The translations under genes and the position numbers were made by a program. Below, one piece after another: positions 16,432-24,374 of a DNA stretch of 64,000 nucleotides. Origin of the DNA: Paenibacillus lautus NBRC 15380 (GTDB lineage Bacteria > Bacillota > Bacilli > Paenibacillales > Paenibacillaceae); the NCBI RefSeq assembly GCF_004000945.1, contig NZ_BIMF01000001.1, positions 62,001 to 126,000 of the forward strand, read 5' to 3'. The notes beneath the pieces were generated by a model, which saw only the letters and a list, made by a program, of their open reading frames with translations, made no database searches and was not told the DNA's origin. How positions within the stretch are numbered: the first letter of the stretch is position 1; each line of letters begins with the position of its first letter.

Positions 16432-17616
16432 CTAACCTTGATTATTATGGGACGAAGACGACGACTGAAGCAGCTTCAGGACGTCTTCATCATGACCGCT
16501 TACCAGCACAATCCGGGATGGATCTTCCTCAGGCGGACCGATGACGGCATGATCTTGAATGACCATGTCCTCAGTGACGATCGCCCGGTGTATGCGTACA
16601 TGGCTGCCGATACGGACCTTGGGCATGATGACGGAATCGGTAATGACACTGCCTTCCCCTACCTCCACGCCATAAAAGAGTACCGAATGCTCTACCTCGC
16701 CGCACACGGTGCAGCCTTCGTTAATCATGCTGTTCCGAACGACGCCGGTCGGAGAAATATACTCTGCCGGCTGATTCGGGTTCCGGGTGTAAATGCGCCA
16801 CAGCGGATCGTTTAAATCCAGCTTGGGCTGCTCGGAGAGCAGATCCATGTTAGCTTCCCATAGGCTCTCGATGGTGCCGACGTCCTTCCAGTACCCATCA
16901 AAAGGATAAGCGTACAGCGTTTTGCCGTCCGCCAACATGCTTGGCAGTATGTCTTTGCCAAAGTCATGGCTCGTATCCGGAAGCTCCGCATTCCGCAGTA
17001 AATAGGATCGCAGCAGCTTCCAGCGAAACAGATAAACGCCCATGGATGCCGTCGTGCTCTTCGGGTGTGCAGGCTTCTCCTCGAACTCGAAAATCCGGTA
17101 GTTCTCATCCGTATTCACCATGCCGAACCGCTTCGCTTCATCCAGGCTCACCTCGATGACGGAGATGGTGCAATCGGCATCCTTCTCCTTGTGATAAGTC
17201 AGCATGCGGTCGTAATCCATTTTATAAATGTGATCTCCCGACAAAATCAAAATGTGCTCGGGATCGTACTGATCAATAAACTTGAGGTTCCGATAAATCG
17301 CATCCGCCGTCCCGCGGTACCAGGTCGTCCCGTCCTCGCGTTCATGGGGCGGGAGCACGAATACGCCCCCATTCAACCGGTCCATATCCCAATCGCTTCC
17401 TACGCCAATATAAGAATGCAGAACCAGAGGTTCATACTGGGTTAGCACCCCGACCGTGTCGATTCCCGAATGGGAGCAGTTGCTCAGCGGAAAATCAATA
17501 ATCCGGTATGTACCCCCAAAATAAACAGCCGGCTTGGCCAGCGTCTTCGTCAGGCCTTTCAGCCGTTTGCCTTGACCTCCTGCGAGCAGCATGGCGACCA
17601 CATCTTTTTTCTTCAT
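16432..17616 (-). CDS. glgC: Glucose-1-phosphate adenylyltransferase GlgC
   Basis: Catalytic subunit of ADP-glucose pyrophosphorylase (glucose-1-P + ATP to ADP-glucose + PPi), the committed step of glycogen synthesis. The N-terminal signature [20 protein letters not shown] and [16 protein letters not shown] are intact, as is the catalytic-region motif [14 protein letters not shown]; a β-helix with [14 protein letters not shown] closes the protein. ATG at 17616 is chosen because AAAGGAGA precedes it; the frame runs further upstream without an SD. It is first in the operon. The usual partners glgB and glgA are absent from this window, although B. subtilis has glgBCDAP together. Confidence 0.95.
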   Translation of the reverse strand: MKKKDVVAMLLAGGQGKRLKGLTKTLAKPAVYFGGTYRIIDFPLSNCSHSGIDTVGVLTQYEPLVLHSYIGVGSDWDMDRLNGGVFVLPPHEREDGTTWYRGTADAIYRNLKFIDQYDPEHILILSGDHIYKMDYDRMLTYHKEKDADCTISVIEVSLDEAKRFGMVNTDENYRIFEFEEKPAHPKSTTASMGVYLFRWKLLRSYLLRNAELPDTSHDFGKDILPSMLADGKTLYAYPFDGYWKDVGTIESLWEANMDLLSEQPKLDLNDPLWRIYTRNPNQPAEYISPTGVVRNSMINEGCTVCGEVEHSVLFYGVEVGEGSVITDSVIMPKVRIGSHVRIHRAIVTEDMVIQDHAVIGPPEEDPSRIVLVSGHDEDVLKLLQSSSSSHNNQG

Positions 17617-17988
17617 GACAGATTCTCCTTTAGGGGCTTTATGAGATACGAATCCTATAACATGAAAATTGCGGATTGAACCAAGGGAACGCTTCGATAC
17701 GAATATGGTGGAGTCGATCATGGTGATGAGTGATTAAGAAAAAAGCACTTGAGGGAATGCCTTACTTAAACAGCAAGGTATATCAACTATATGCGGGGGA
17801 GAGAGAAACTCTGACTCGAATGAGGGAAACGCACCCGACTCAGGTATGAACGCGCCTTTTCTCTATTGAGAAAGAGTGCCGTGGAACCACTTACCAAGCA
17901 TTCTGAAATGCGGCGGTTATGCGGATAATGAGCTGGCCGATATCAGACAACGGATGCTCCACAATGTAACCCTCTGAATCTATTAAAC
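17617..17988. other. Intergenic region upstream of glgC
   Basis: About 370 bp that must contain the glgC promoter (minus strand). I see no convincing ORF or named regulatory RNA. Confidence 0.4.
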
Positions 17989-18043
17989 AAAAAACCGCCC
18001 TTTCTACGCATGATGGAAGTCAACGTACAAGCAGACGGTTTTA
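17989..18043 (-). terminator. Probable terminator of the MBL-fold gene
   Basis: On the minus strand AAAACCG...CGGTTTT with an inner TACG/CGTA pairing is followed by further T. The stem is long and imperfect. It lies just past the stop at 18061. Confidence 0.55.
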
Positions 18044-18060
18044 TTCATGTCTTGATTATA

Positions 18061-19083
18061 TCAGGAATGTGGCTGTTTCCGTACAAAAAAATAACACATG
18101 CCGTCCTCGTTTTCGATCACCTCGGCTTCCCCGCGGCGGGTCAGCTCGGCGAGATGGGCCAGCGCTTCGCACATGGCGAAGCGCAGCTGGTGGATGCCGA
18201 GCTTCTCGCCGAAGAGGGCGGTGCAGACCTCGAAGGCGGTTAGACGGCCGGCAGCGCTCAGCATGCCGGCGATGGAGGCCAGGCGCTCCTCGTGATGGAG
18301 GAGGAGCGCATCGATCCGTTCACGGAAATGCGTGAACGGGTGGCGGTGTCCGGGGTAAGCGGTCCGGACATGCAGTTCGCGCAGGCGGCGCAGCCCTGCA
18401 AGGAAAAGCGCCAGCGGCTCGGCGTCGCTGCCGGGCAGCAGGCTCACGTTGGGCGAAATTTGCGGCAGCACGGCATCGCCGCATAACAGGATGCCGCTCT
18501 CCGCATGGAAGAACGACAGATGTCCCGGAGCATGACCGGCCGTTTGCACCGGCACCCATATCCGGTTGCCCATCCGGAACGGCAGGTCCTCGCCGATAAA
18601 CGATATGTCCGGCTGCGGCGTGACTTGGGGGAAAAAGCCGTTCAGATGCTCCGGCAGCAGGGCAAGCTTGGCTTCCGGCATGCCATGCTGCCGGAAGAAC
18701 GCCGGGAGCGCGTGATCCATCGTGGAATCCGTTCCCCACATGAGCATCGCTTCCCGATGCGCCCGCTCTGACATCCACACCTTGGCGCCTGACCGCTCCT
18801 GAAACCACCCGGCAAGCCCATAGTGGTCCGGGTGATGATGGGTCAGCACGATCGAGGCGATGTCGCTGAACCCGAACCCGAGCTGCTCCATCCCCGCCAG
18901 CCATTCCCGCTCCGAGGCAGCCGTACGCGGCCCCGGATCGATAATAGTAATACCGTCATCTCCGCGAAGCACATAGCTGTTCACCCATCTTAAGGGATTG
19001 GACAATGTAATCTTCACCTGACTGAGCTGATGTTCTTCTATATGATGAATGTCCGGGCTTGGTCCCTTCTCTTCCTGATTCAT
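18061..19083 (-). CDS. MBL-fold metallohydrolase with C-terminal winged helix
   Basis: 340-residue metallo-β-lactamase-fold hydrolase. The metal motif HHHPDH is at residues 82-87, with further ligands in HAPGHLSFF and LLCGDAVL and a His in the C-terminal third (YPGHRHPF). The last ~60 residues resemble the winged-helix tail of LACTB2-like proteins (LTAFEVCTALFGEKLG). Substrates in this subfamily vary (thioesters, nucleic acids, lactones) and cannot be fixed here. ATG at 19083 is chosen since GGAGG precedes it; an upstream ATG at 19107 contains that SD. The gene appears more GC-rich than its neighbours. It is monocistronic. Confidence 0.85.
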   Translation of the reverse strand: MNQEEKGPSPDIHHIEEHQLSQVKITLSNPLRWVNSYVLRGDDGITIIDPGPRTAASEREWLAGMEQLGFGFSDIASIVLTHHHPDHYGLAGWFQERSGAKVWMSERAHREAMLMWGTDSTMDHALPAFFRQHGMPEAKLALLPEHLNGFFPQVTPQPDISFIGEDLPFRMGNRIWVPVQTAGHAPGHLSFFHAESGILLCGDAVLPQISPNVSLLPGSDAEPLALFLAGLRRLRELHVRTAYPGHRHPFTHFRERIDALLLHHEERLASIAGMLSAAGRLTAFEVCTALFGEKLGIHQLRFAMCEALAHLAELTRRGEAEVIENEDGMCYFFVRKQPHS

Positions 19084-19181
19084 CGTAGATGCAACCTCCA
19101 TCCGCATTATGACTTCAAATTCGACTCTTTCATCATAAGCTTGTATTCGCGATATGTATAGAAGGGTGCCTGGTATAGATG

Positions 19182-19367
19182 CTACTGTTTTCCATTAAAG
19201 GACGCTGCACGTACGTATCGTTCCTCCAATCGCTGTTGCCCCCGGATTTTTCTTATTGTATTGATCCATTGTAAAAATCCGATGGCAAAGGCGACCGCTG
19301 CCGCTTTTCCGGAATCGATTCGCCCGCTCCGCTGCTTCGTGCTCACCCATAATAAAGCGTTAACCAT
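19182..19367 (-). CDS. Possible small protein, 61 aa
   Basis: Weakly supported ORF starting ATG 19367 with AGAGGAG 8 nt upstream. It encodes MVNALLWVSTKQRSG, then a hydrophobic stretch (AAAVAFAIGFLQW) that could be one membrane segment, then a basic tail. It is preceded by a terminator at 19416-19456 that isolates it from proS. I recognise no family, and the flanks look unselected, so it may be chance. Confidence 0.3.
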   Translation of the reverse strand: MVNALLWVSTKQRSGRIDSGKAAAVAFAIGFLQWINTIRKIRGQQRLEERYVRAASFNGKQ

Positions 19368-19415
19368 CGAGTCGACTCCTCTTGGCCTATTAGCAGAGGA
19401 CCATCTTTCATATAC

Positions 19416-19456
19416 GAAAAGCATCCCCGAAAAGTCATACGACCTTGGGGATGCCT
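19416..19456 (-). terminator. Terminator, probably of the proS unit
   Basis: On the minus strand GCATCCCC / GGGGATGC stem is followed by TTTT. It lies about 240 bp past the proS stop; the interval 19457-19697 holds no gene I can support. Confidence 0.65.
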
Positions 19457-19697
19457 TCTCCATTGACGAAATTGTAGGTCAAGGTCCTCTTGGGGACTTT
19501 ATAGCTAGCTGCGTTCGCTCCATTTTCAATCCTGTAAATCTTTCTTAGGGACATGCACATGTTTGCCCCTCATTACGATCCATAAAGTCCCAATCGGTGC
19601 ATTGCACGTTCTGCGACTTCAATATCTTCCAAGTTCTTACCCTTTCACACTTCCAGCTTAATGAATACTCAACTCATATTAAAAGACTTCCTAGCAT

Positions 19698-21422
19698 TCA
19701 CTTCAGCTGCCGGGCTATCTCCTCGCGTGAGCGCTGGATGGCTTCCTCAGCAGACAGGTTGATCTTGTTTCCGTCCTCGCCCATCCATTCGACCTCTCCG
19801 TTAACCGCTCCGCGGCCAACGATCAGACGAAGCGGAGCGCCGGCAAGGTCGGCATCCTTGAACTTGACGCCGGCCCGTTCGTCCCGATCATCCAACAACG
19901 GCTCCAGACCAGCCTTGTTCAGTTCGCTGTAGATATGTTCAGCCAATTTCATCTGGGCCTCATCCTTAACCGCAACCGGGATAATGTGCACCTTGAACGG
20001 AGCGACGGACATCGGCCAGATCAGGCGTTCATCCGAGATGCGCTGCTCGGCGATGGCGGCCATAACGCGGGAGACGCCAATCCCGTAACAGCCCATAATC
20101 AGCGGTTTCTCCCGCCCGTCGGAATCCAGGTACATGCCGTTCATGGCGTCACTGTACTTCGTACCCAGCTTGAACACATGTCCAAGCTCAATTCCGCGAT
20201 GAAACTGGAGCGGCGCTCCGCAGCGCGGACAAGGCTCTCCTTCGGTTACATTCCGGAAGTCGCCGATGTGCTCCAGCGAAAAATCATGTCCTGGGCGAAC
20301 TCCCTTCAGATGGGTATCTCCCTGGTTGGCACCGGTGATCCCCTCTGCCATAGCTGCTACTTCGTAGTCGACCAATATTTTTAGGGTTAGACCTACCGGT
20401 CCCGCAAACCCGACTGGGGCGCCCGTCGCCAGCATCACCTCTTCAGCACTCGCCAATCCCGCGAGTTCCGCTTCTAGGTAAGACTTCACCTTGGCCTCGT
20501 TCGCTTCGCGGTCTCCGCGGACAAGCACCGCAACCCGTTCTCCGTCTACATGGTAAATCAGTGTCTTGATCAATTCTTGCGAATCGACCTGAAGAAAGTC
20601 TGTCAGTTCCTGAATGCTCTTCACATTCGGCGTAAATATCTGCTCTATGGCAGAATTACCGTCAGCCGCCACAAACTTCATATCAGCCTGCTCAGCCGGA
20701 GCCGCAGACTCCGCACGCTCCAGATTTGCCGCATAACTGCAATCGCTGCACGAAACTACGGTATCCTCGCCGATATCCGCCAGTGCCATAAACTCATGGG
20801 TTTCCCCTTGCCCGCCAATGGCACCCGCATCCGCTTCCACCGCCCGGAACGTCAGACCGCAGCGCTTAAAGATTCGTTCATACGTTTCATACATGTTCCG
20901 GTAAGATACATCCAGGCCCTCCCAGTCCCGGTCAAAGGAATACGCATCCTTCATCAGGAATTCACGACCCCGCAGCAGACCGAAACGCGGACGCCGCTCA
21001 TCCCGGTATTTGCTCTGAATTTGGTACAGGTTGACCGGCAGCTTCCGGTACGAAGAAATCTCTTGGCGAACGATGGACGTAATCACTTCTTCATGGGTAG
21101 GTCCAAGCACGAACTCCCGGTTATGGCGGTCATGCAGCCTGATGAGTTCCGAACCGTAAACATCGTACCTGCCCGATTCCTTCCACAGCTCGGCGGGCTG
21201 GACAGCGGGCATGAGCATCTCCTGCACGCCCGCGGCATCCATTTCCTGCCGAATAATGGCTTCGATCTTGCGCAAGACCCGCCATCCCAGCGGCAGATAC
21301 GAATAGATTCCTGCCGCCGTTTGACGGATATAGCCGCCGCGGAGCATCCATTGATGGCTCAGTGCCTCCGCCTCGGAAGGCACATCACGCATCGTTGTCA
21401 TCAATAATTGGCTTTGCCGCAT
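19698..21422 (-). CDS. proS: Prolyl-tRNA synthetase
   Basis: Class II synthetase that charges tRNA-Pro; bacterial-type ProRS with an INS editing domain between motifs 2 and 3. Motif 1 region is GGYIRQTAAGIYSYLPLGWR; motif 2 is in YRDERRPRFGLLRGREFLMK; editing domain residues ~225-390 include the ELIKTLIYHVDGERVAVLVR stretch; motif 3 is MGCYGIGVSRVMAA; the C-terminal anticodon domain has LLDDRDERAGVKFKDADL. About 574 residues, close to the 564-residue B. subtilis enzyme. ATG at 21422 gives the canonical MRQSQLL start, and GGAG lies 10 nt upstream. A T-box leader controls it. Confidence 0.95.
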   Translation of the reverse strand: MRQSQLLMTTMRDVPSEAEALSHQWMLRGGYIRQTAAGIYSYLPLGWRVLRKIEAIIRQEMDAAGVQEMLMPAVQPAELWKESGRYDVYGSELIRLHDRHNREFVLGPTHEEVITSIVRQEISSYRKLPVNLYQIQSKYRDERRPRFGLLRGREFLMKDAYSFDRDWEGLDVSYRNMYETYERIFKRCGLTFRAVEADAGAIGGQGETHEFMALADIGEDTVVSCSDCSYAANLERAESAAPAEQADMKFVAADGNSAIEQIFTPNVKSIQELTDFLQVDSQELIKTLIYHVDGERVAVLVRGDREANEAKVKSYLEAELAGLASAEEVMLATGAPVGFAGPVGLTLKILVDYEVAAMAEGITGANQGDTHLKGVRPGHDFSLEHIGDFRNVTEGEPCPRCGAPLQFHRGIELGHVFKLGTKYSDAMNGMYLDSDGREKPLIMGCYGIGVSRVMAAIAEQRISDERLIWPMSVAPFKVHIIPVAVKDEAQMKLAEHIYSELNKAGLEPLLDDRDERAGVKFKDADLAGAPLRLIVGRGAVNGEVEWMGEDGNKINLSAEEAIQRSREEIARQLK

Positions 21423-21469
21423 CTTCCTCATACTCCTTCTTATATCCATGAATGACCTGGCCCCAACGC

Positions 21470-21735
21470 AAAAAGAGCACATTCGCTCCTAGGGACGAAT
21501 GTGCTCGTGGTACCACCCTGATTCCATCTTGCGGGACGCAACAGACGCTCCTTGCAAGATGCTTCATAAGGCGGTAACGGGCCGAACCGGCGCCGCTTGT
21601 TCACAGCGGGCAACTACAAGGTAGGAAGGACGCAGCCTAGCGGGTGGAAGCCTTTCAGCCAGGGGCTTCTTTTCTGTCTCGCTGAATCTTGCATCCTCAT
21701 GTCCTTGATGATCGTTATTCACGGGAATTTCATTT
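21470..21735 (-). promoter_or_regulatory. T-box riboswitch leader of proS
   Basis: On the minus strand the conserved T-box sequence AGGGTGGTACCACG lies at 21506-21519. It is followed by a terminator stem (GAGCACATTCG.. / ..CGAATGTGCTC) and TTTTT at about 21470-21506. The leader of about 260 nt upstream can fold a Stem I (GGATGCA pairing TGCGTCC). Uncharged tRNA-Pro would pair with the specifier and TGGT to form the antiterminator. Proline specificity is inferred from the downstream gene; I did not fix the specifier codon. Confidence 0.9.
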
Positions 21736-21741
21736 TCCAAT

Positions 21742-21770
21742 ACATTACAGCCGGACGATCGGAATGTCAA
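21742..21770 (-). promoter_or_regulatory. SigA-type promoter of the proS T-box leader
   Basis: On the minus strand a perfect -35 TTGACA (21765-21770), a 17-nt spacer and -10 TAATGT (21742-21747). It is located a few bases before the expected T-box start. Confidence 0.75.
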
Positions 21771-21791
21771 GCATGAATAGGTCAGGCATTT

Positions 21792-22097
21792 CTAATGTGC
21801 GATATGGTCCAGCACCTGCCGCAAGATCCCGATGACATGCTCATCTTCATACGTGTAAAAATATGTATTTCCGTCCCTGCGGTATTTGACCAGTCTTAAA
21901 CTGCGCAGATAGCCAAGCTGGTGGGATACCGCCGACTGACTCATGCCAAGCACCTCGGCAATATGGCCGACCGGGCATTCTTCCTGCGAGAGCAAATGAA
22001 GAATCCGGATCCGCGTCGGATCTGAAATGGCCTTCAGCAGTCGTGACGCTTCCATGGCCTGGTCTTCGTGCAGCAGCTCATGGTGCTCTTTTTCCAT
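21792..22097 (-). CDS. ArsR/SmtB-family metal-sensing repressor
   Basis: 101-residue winged-helix repressor. The HTH runs about residues 48-68 (PVGHIAEVLGMSQSAVSHQL), and the wing includes YRRDGNTYFYTY. The C-terminal helix has Asp-x-His-x10-His-x2-His (D85, H87, H98, H101). This is the α5 interfacial site of the CzrA/SmtB group, which senses Zn(II) and related ions. It starts inside the end of the upstream flavoprotein gene (20-bp overlap), so the two form an operon. A matching inverted-repeat operator lies upstream of the operon (23168-23185). Which metal or stress it senses is inference. Confidence 0.88.
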   Translation of the reverse strand: MEKEHHELLHEDQAMEASRLLKAISDPTRIRILHLLSQEECPVGHIAEVLGMSQSAVSHQLGYLRSLRLVKYRRDGNTYFYTYEDEHVIGILRQVLDHIAH

Positions 22098-23148
22098 AAA
22101 CTAATCCCCTCTTCTCCATAATGGCTTGAACGATTTCGCGGGCATCCCGTGAAACTCCTGCCAAGAGTGCGGAGCCCCGATGCGTCTGCCAAGGCAAACC
22201 TACATAATAGAGCCCTTTCACCGGACTAATTCCGCGTGTATGAATAACAGCCATCTTATGATCCAGCGCTTGATCCACATGAAGCCAATCATAGCTGGGA
22301 ACAAAGCCGGTCGCCCAGATGATATTCCGAACCTTAAGCTCCGTTCCATCCTCGAATCCCATGCCGGAAGCGCCGGCATCAACGGCTCTCTTTTTCAACA
22401 CCACTTTACCGCACTTGACCGCTTGTTTCAATTCATATCCAAAAATCGGGTCTCCCCGGCGCTTCAGCTTACGTCCCACCCAGGAGGAACCGCTGGCTGA
22501 TAAAATGCCGAGTTTGTCCAACCACCAGAACATCCCTTTTCCCCCAACGGTCATGGGTAAATACCGCGGCTGCTGTCCAAGGGCCAAATACGTTTCCCGA
22601 CCACCCGACAGTTCGACCGCAATCTGCGCCCCGCTGTTCCCGCCGCCAACGACAAGAACGCCGCCCTCTTGAAGCTGGGAAGGTCTCCTGTAATCGGATG
22701 AGTGCAGCTGGAGAATATCATCTGGAACCGATGCTGCAAACGTCGGAATTCGCGGCTCCCGGAACGGTCCGGTAGCGATAATCAACGCCTTCGCATGAAA
22801 TTCCCCCTGATGGGTATCGATGTTAAACATGTCTTCTTCCTTGCTAACACACTTCACATCCGTCTCAAACTGAATGGGCAGCTCAAACCGTGCTGCATAG
22901 GATTTCAGATAGGAAGCCATCTCATCTTTATCCGGGAACCCGTCCGGATCCCCCTCTATCCTCATTCCATGCAATGCACTATGAGTCCGCGGCGTAAACA
23001 ACTTCAGGGAATCATATCTCGTCTTCCATGCATCTCCCGCCTCCGTCCCCCGATCCAACAACAGAAACTTCATTCCTGCCTGCTGCAGCCAATAGCCGGC
23101 TGCCAGTCCTGCCTGCCCCGCGCCGATAACGATTACGTCCCATATCAT
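22078..23148 (-). CDS. FAD/NAD(P)-dependent flavoprotein monooxygenase-like
   Basis: 356-residue flavoprotein. The FAD-binding GxGxxG is at the N-terminus (VIVIGAGQAGLAAGYWLQQ), and a second Rossmann motif for NAD(P)H is in VLVVGGGNSGAQIAVELS. An ATGF motif (IWATGFVPSYDW) precedes the C-terminus. This organisation fits the flavin-containing monooxygenase/YrpB-CzcO-like oxidoreductases; CzcO-type proteins are often linked to cation stress, which suits the ArsR partner. ATG at 23148 is chosen because GGAGTG precedes it, and longer versions would read through the operator. The substrate is unknown. Confidence 0.85.
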   Translation of the reverse strand: MIWDVIVIGAGQAGLAAGYWLQQAGMKFLLLDRGTEAGDAWKTRYDSLKLFTPRTHSALHGMRIEGDPDGFPDKDEMASYLKSYAARFELPIQFETDVKCVSKEEDMFNIDTHQGEFHAKALIIATGPFREPRIPTFAASVPDDILQLHSSDYRRPSQLQEGGVLVVGGGNSGAQIAVELSGGRETYLALGQQPRYLPMTVGGKGMFWWLDKLGILSASGSSWVGRKLKRRGDPIFGYELKQAVKCGKVVLKKRAVDAGASGMGFEDGTELKVRNIIWATGFVPSYDWLHVDQALDHKMAVIHTRGISPVKGLYYVGLPWQTHRGSALLAGVSRDAREIVQAIMEKRGLVYGKRAP

Positions 23149-23167
23149 ATAGGTATCACTCCAATAA

Positions 23168-23185
23168 TATGAATGATTGTTCATA
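23168..23185 (-). promoter_or_regulatory. Probable ArsR-type operator and start region of the flavoprotein-arsR operon
   Basis: On the minus strand TATGAA-CAATCA-TTCATA is an inverted repeat. It resembles known CzrA/CadC-type operators, whose core is TATGAAC...TTCATA. It lies 20 bp upstream of the flavoprotein start and downstream of a possible promoter (TTGAAG at 23214-23219, TATATC at 23190-23195, 18-nt spacer). Binding here would block transcription initiation. Confidence 0.65.
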
Positions 23186-23283
23186 CATAGATATAACATG
23201 TATCTTGTTCTCCCTTCAAGCATAAAATGGTGATTGATCGTCAAACGCCCGCATGAAACTGCATAAATATCTGATGAATCCAG

Positions 23284-23312
23284 TTGACAATACACGCATT
23301 CGGTCATACTAT
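23284..23312 (+). promoter_or_regulatory. SigA-type promoter of feoA
   Basis: TTGACA (23284-23289), a 17-nt spacer and TACTAT (23307-23312), 68 bp before the feoA start. No clear Fur box (GATAATGATAATCATTATC-like) overlaps it. Confidence 0.7.
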
Positions 23313-23379
23313 AGGCATAAAGTTGCTTCGAGGAAACAATATATGCTCGGACCAATTTAGTAGGGAGAGGTTAAACTTT

Positions 23380-23631
23380 ATGGATGAGACAAAATATAGG
23401 CAGCATTTGCATCAGGCAGCGCTCGGCGAGCGGTTTCTGATTGAACAGGTGGATATCCGCGGAGAGCATAAACGGCGGCTTCTGGACCTTGGATTCGTTC
23501 CGGGCTCCGTTATCGAAGTGCTGAAAGCCAGCCCGCTCGGCGACCCCACCTCATATAGAGTAGCAGGTACCGTCATTGCGTTAAGGAAAGAAGAAAGTCA
23601 GTTAATCTGGGGTAAGGTGATGTCATCATGA
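23380..23631 (+). CDS. feoA: FeoA, SH3-like ferrous iron transport accessory
   Basis: 83-residue small β-barrel (SH3-like) cytoplasmic protein needed for FeoB-dependent Fe(II) uptake. The family core is present: RRLLDLGFVPGSVIEVL, then DPTSYRVAGTVIALRKEE. ATG at 23380 is selected by GGGAGAGG upstream; the open frame continues further 5' through the promoter. The stop overlaps the FeoB G-protein start (ATGA), showing translational coupling. Confidence 0.88.
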   Translation: MDETKYRQHLHQAALGERFLIEQVDIRGEHKRRLLDLGFVPGSVIEVLKASPLGDPTSYRVAGTVIALRKEESQLIWGKVMSS

Positions 23632-24374
23632 GAACTTTTACCGCCGCGCTGGCCGGTAACCCGAACACGGGCAAAAGCACGCTTTTTAATGCGCTCACCG
23701 GCCTGAAACAGCACACCGGCAACTGGTCCGGCAAAACGGTCAGTCTCGCAAGCGGCTTTTACGAATACAAAGACGCCCGCTTCCAATTTATTGATCTGCC
23801 CGGGACGTACTCTTTGTTCTCCAATTCGGCCGATGAAGAAGTGGCGCGCGATTATATTATTTTTGAGAAACCGGACGTTACCCTTCTGGTTCTGGATTCT
23901 ACGGCGCTGGAAAGAAGCCTTAACCTTGCGCTTCAAGTGCTGGAAATGACCGACCAGGTCATCGTCTGCCTGAATCTGATGGACGAAGCGAAGAAAAAAG
24001 GAATCAAGATTAACGCACGCAAGCTGACGGATCAGCTCGGTGTTCCCGTTATTCCGATTTCGGCCAGAAACAACGAAGGGCTGGATACCCTGTCCGAGCA
24101 GTTGCTTCTGATGTGCACAGGGCAGACTCCGACTACGCCTTACCGGATGAAATATAACGAACAGCTGGAATCACAAATTTCAAGCCTGGAGTCCGAATTA
24201 AGAGACATTTTCGGCGACGAATATCCAGCCAGATGGCTGGCCATCCGCTTTCTCGATGGAGACCGGAAGCTGATCGCGACGCTGAAAGACCGATTAAAGG
24301 CTTCGGATAAAGGGGGGATGTCACTTGGAACAGCTAAAGCGCTTGGAAGCTCTAACAGCCGCCATTCCTGCTGA
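23628..24374 (+). CDS. feoB: FeoB small GTPase domain as a separate polypeptide
   Basis: 248-residue N-terminal G-protein part of the ferrous iron transporter FeoB. GTPase motifs are G1 GNPNTGKST (residues 10-18), G3 DLPGTYS, G4 NLMD and G5 SAR. A helical spacer (GDI-like) follows. The usual membrane channel is missing from this reading frame. It continues as a separate gene in another frame that starts 50 bp before this stop. The final residues (GTAKALGSSNSRHSC) come from the overlapping frame and look non-conserved. Split FeoB genes are known in Paenibacillus; a frameshift error is the alternative. Confidence 0.85.
   Translation: MRTFTAALAGNPNTGKSTLFNALTGLKQHTGNWSGKTVSLASGFYEYKDARFQFIDLPGTYSLFSNSADEEVARDYIIFEKPDVTLLVLDSTALERSLNLALQVLEMTDQVIVCLNLMDEAKKKGIKINARKLTDQLGVPVIPISARNNEGLDTLSEQLLLMCTGQTPTTPYRMKYNEQLESQISSLESELRDIFGDEYPARWLAIRFLDGDRKLIATLKDRLKASDKGGMSLGTAKALGSSNSRHSC

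Noticed and set aside
15614..16435. Plus-strand open frame opposite glgD
   Set aside because: Shadow of glgD on the opposite strand, without SD.
23284..23379. In-frame N-terminal extension of FeoA
   Set aside because: It spans the promoter -10 and leader and has no SD; ATG 23380 gives the normal FeoA length.
23284..23380. Fur box upstream of feoA
   Set aside because: I looked for a 7-1-7 type inverted repeat near the promoter and found none convincing; iron control is therefore not claimed.
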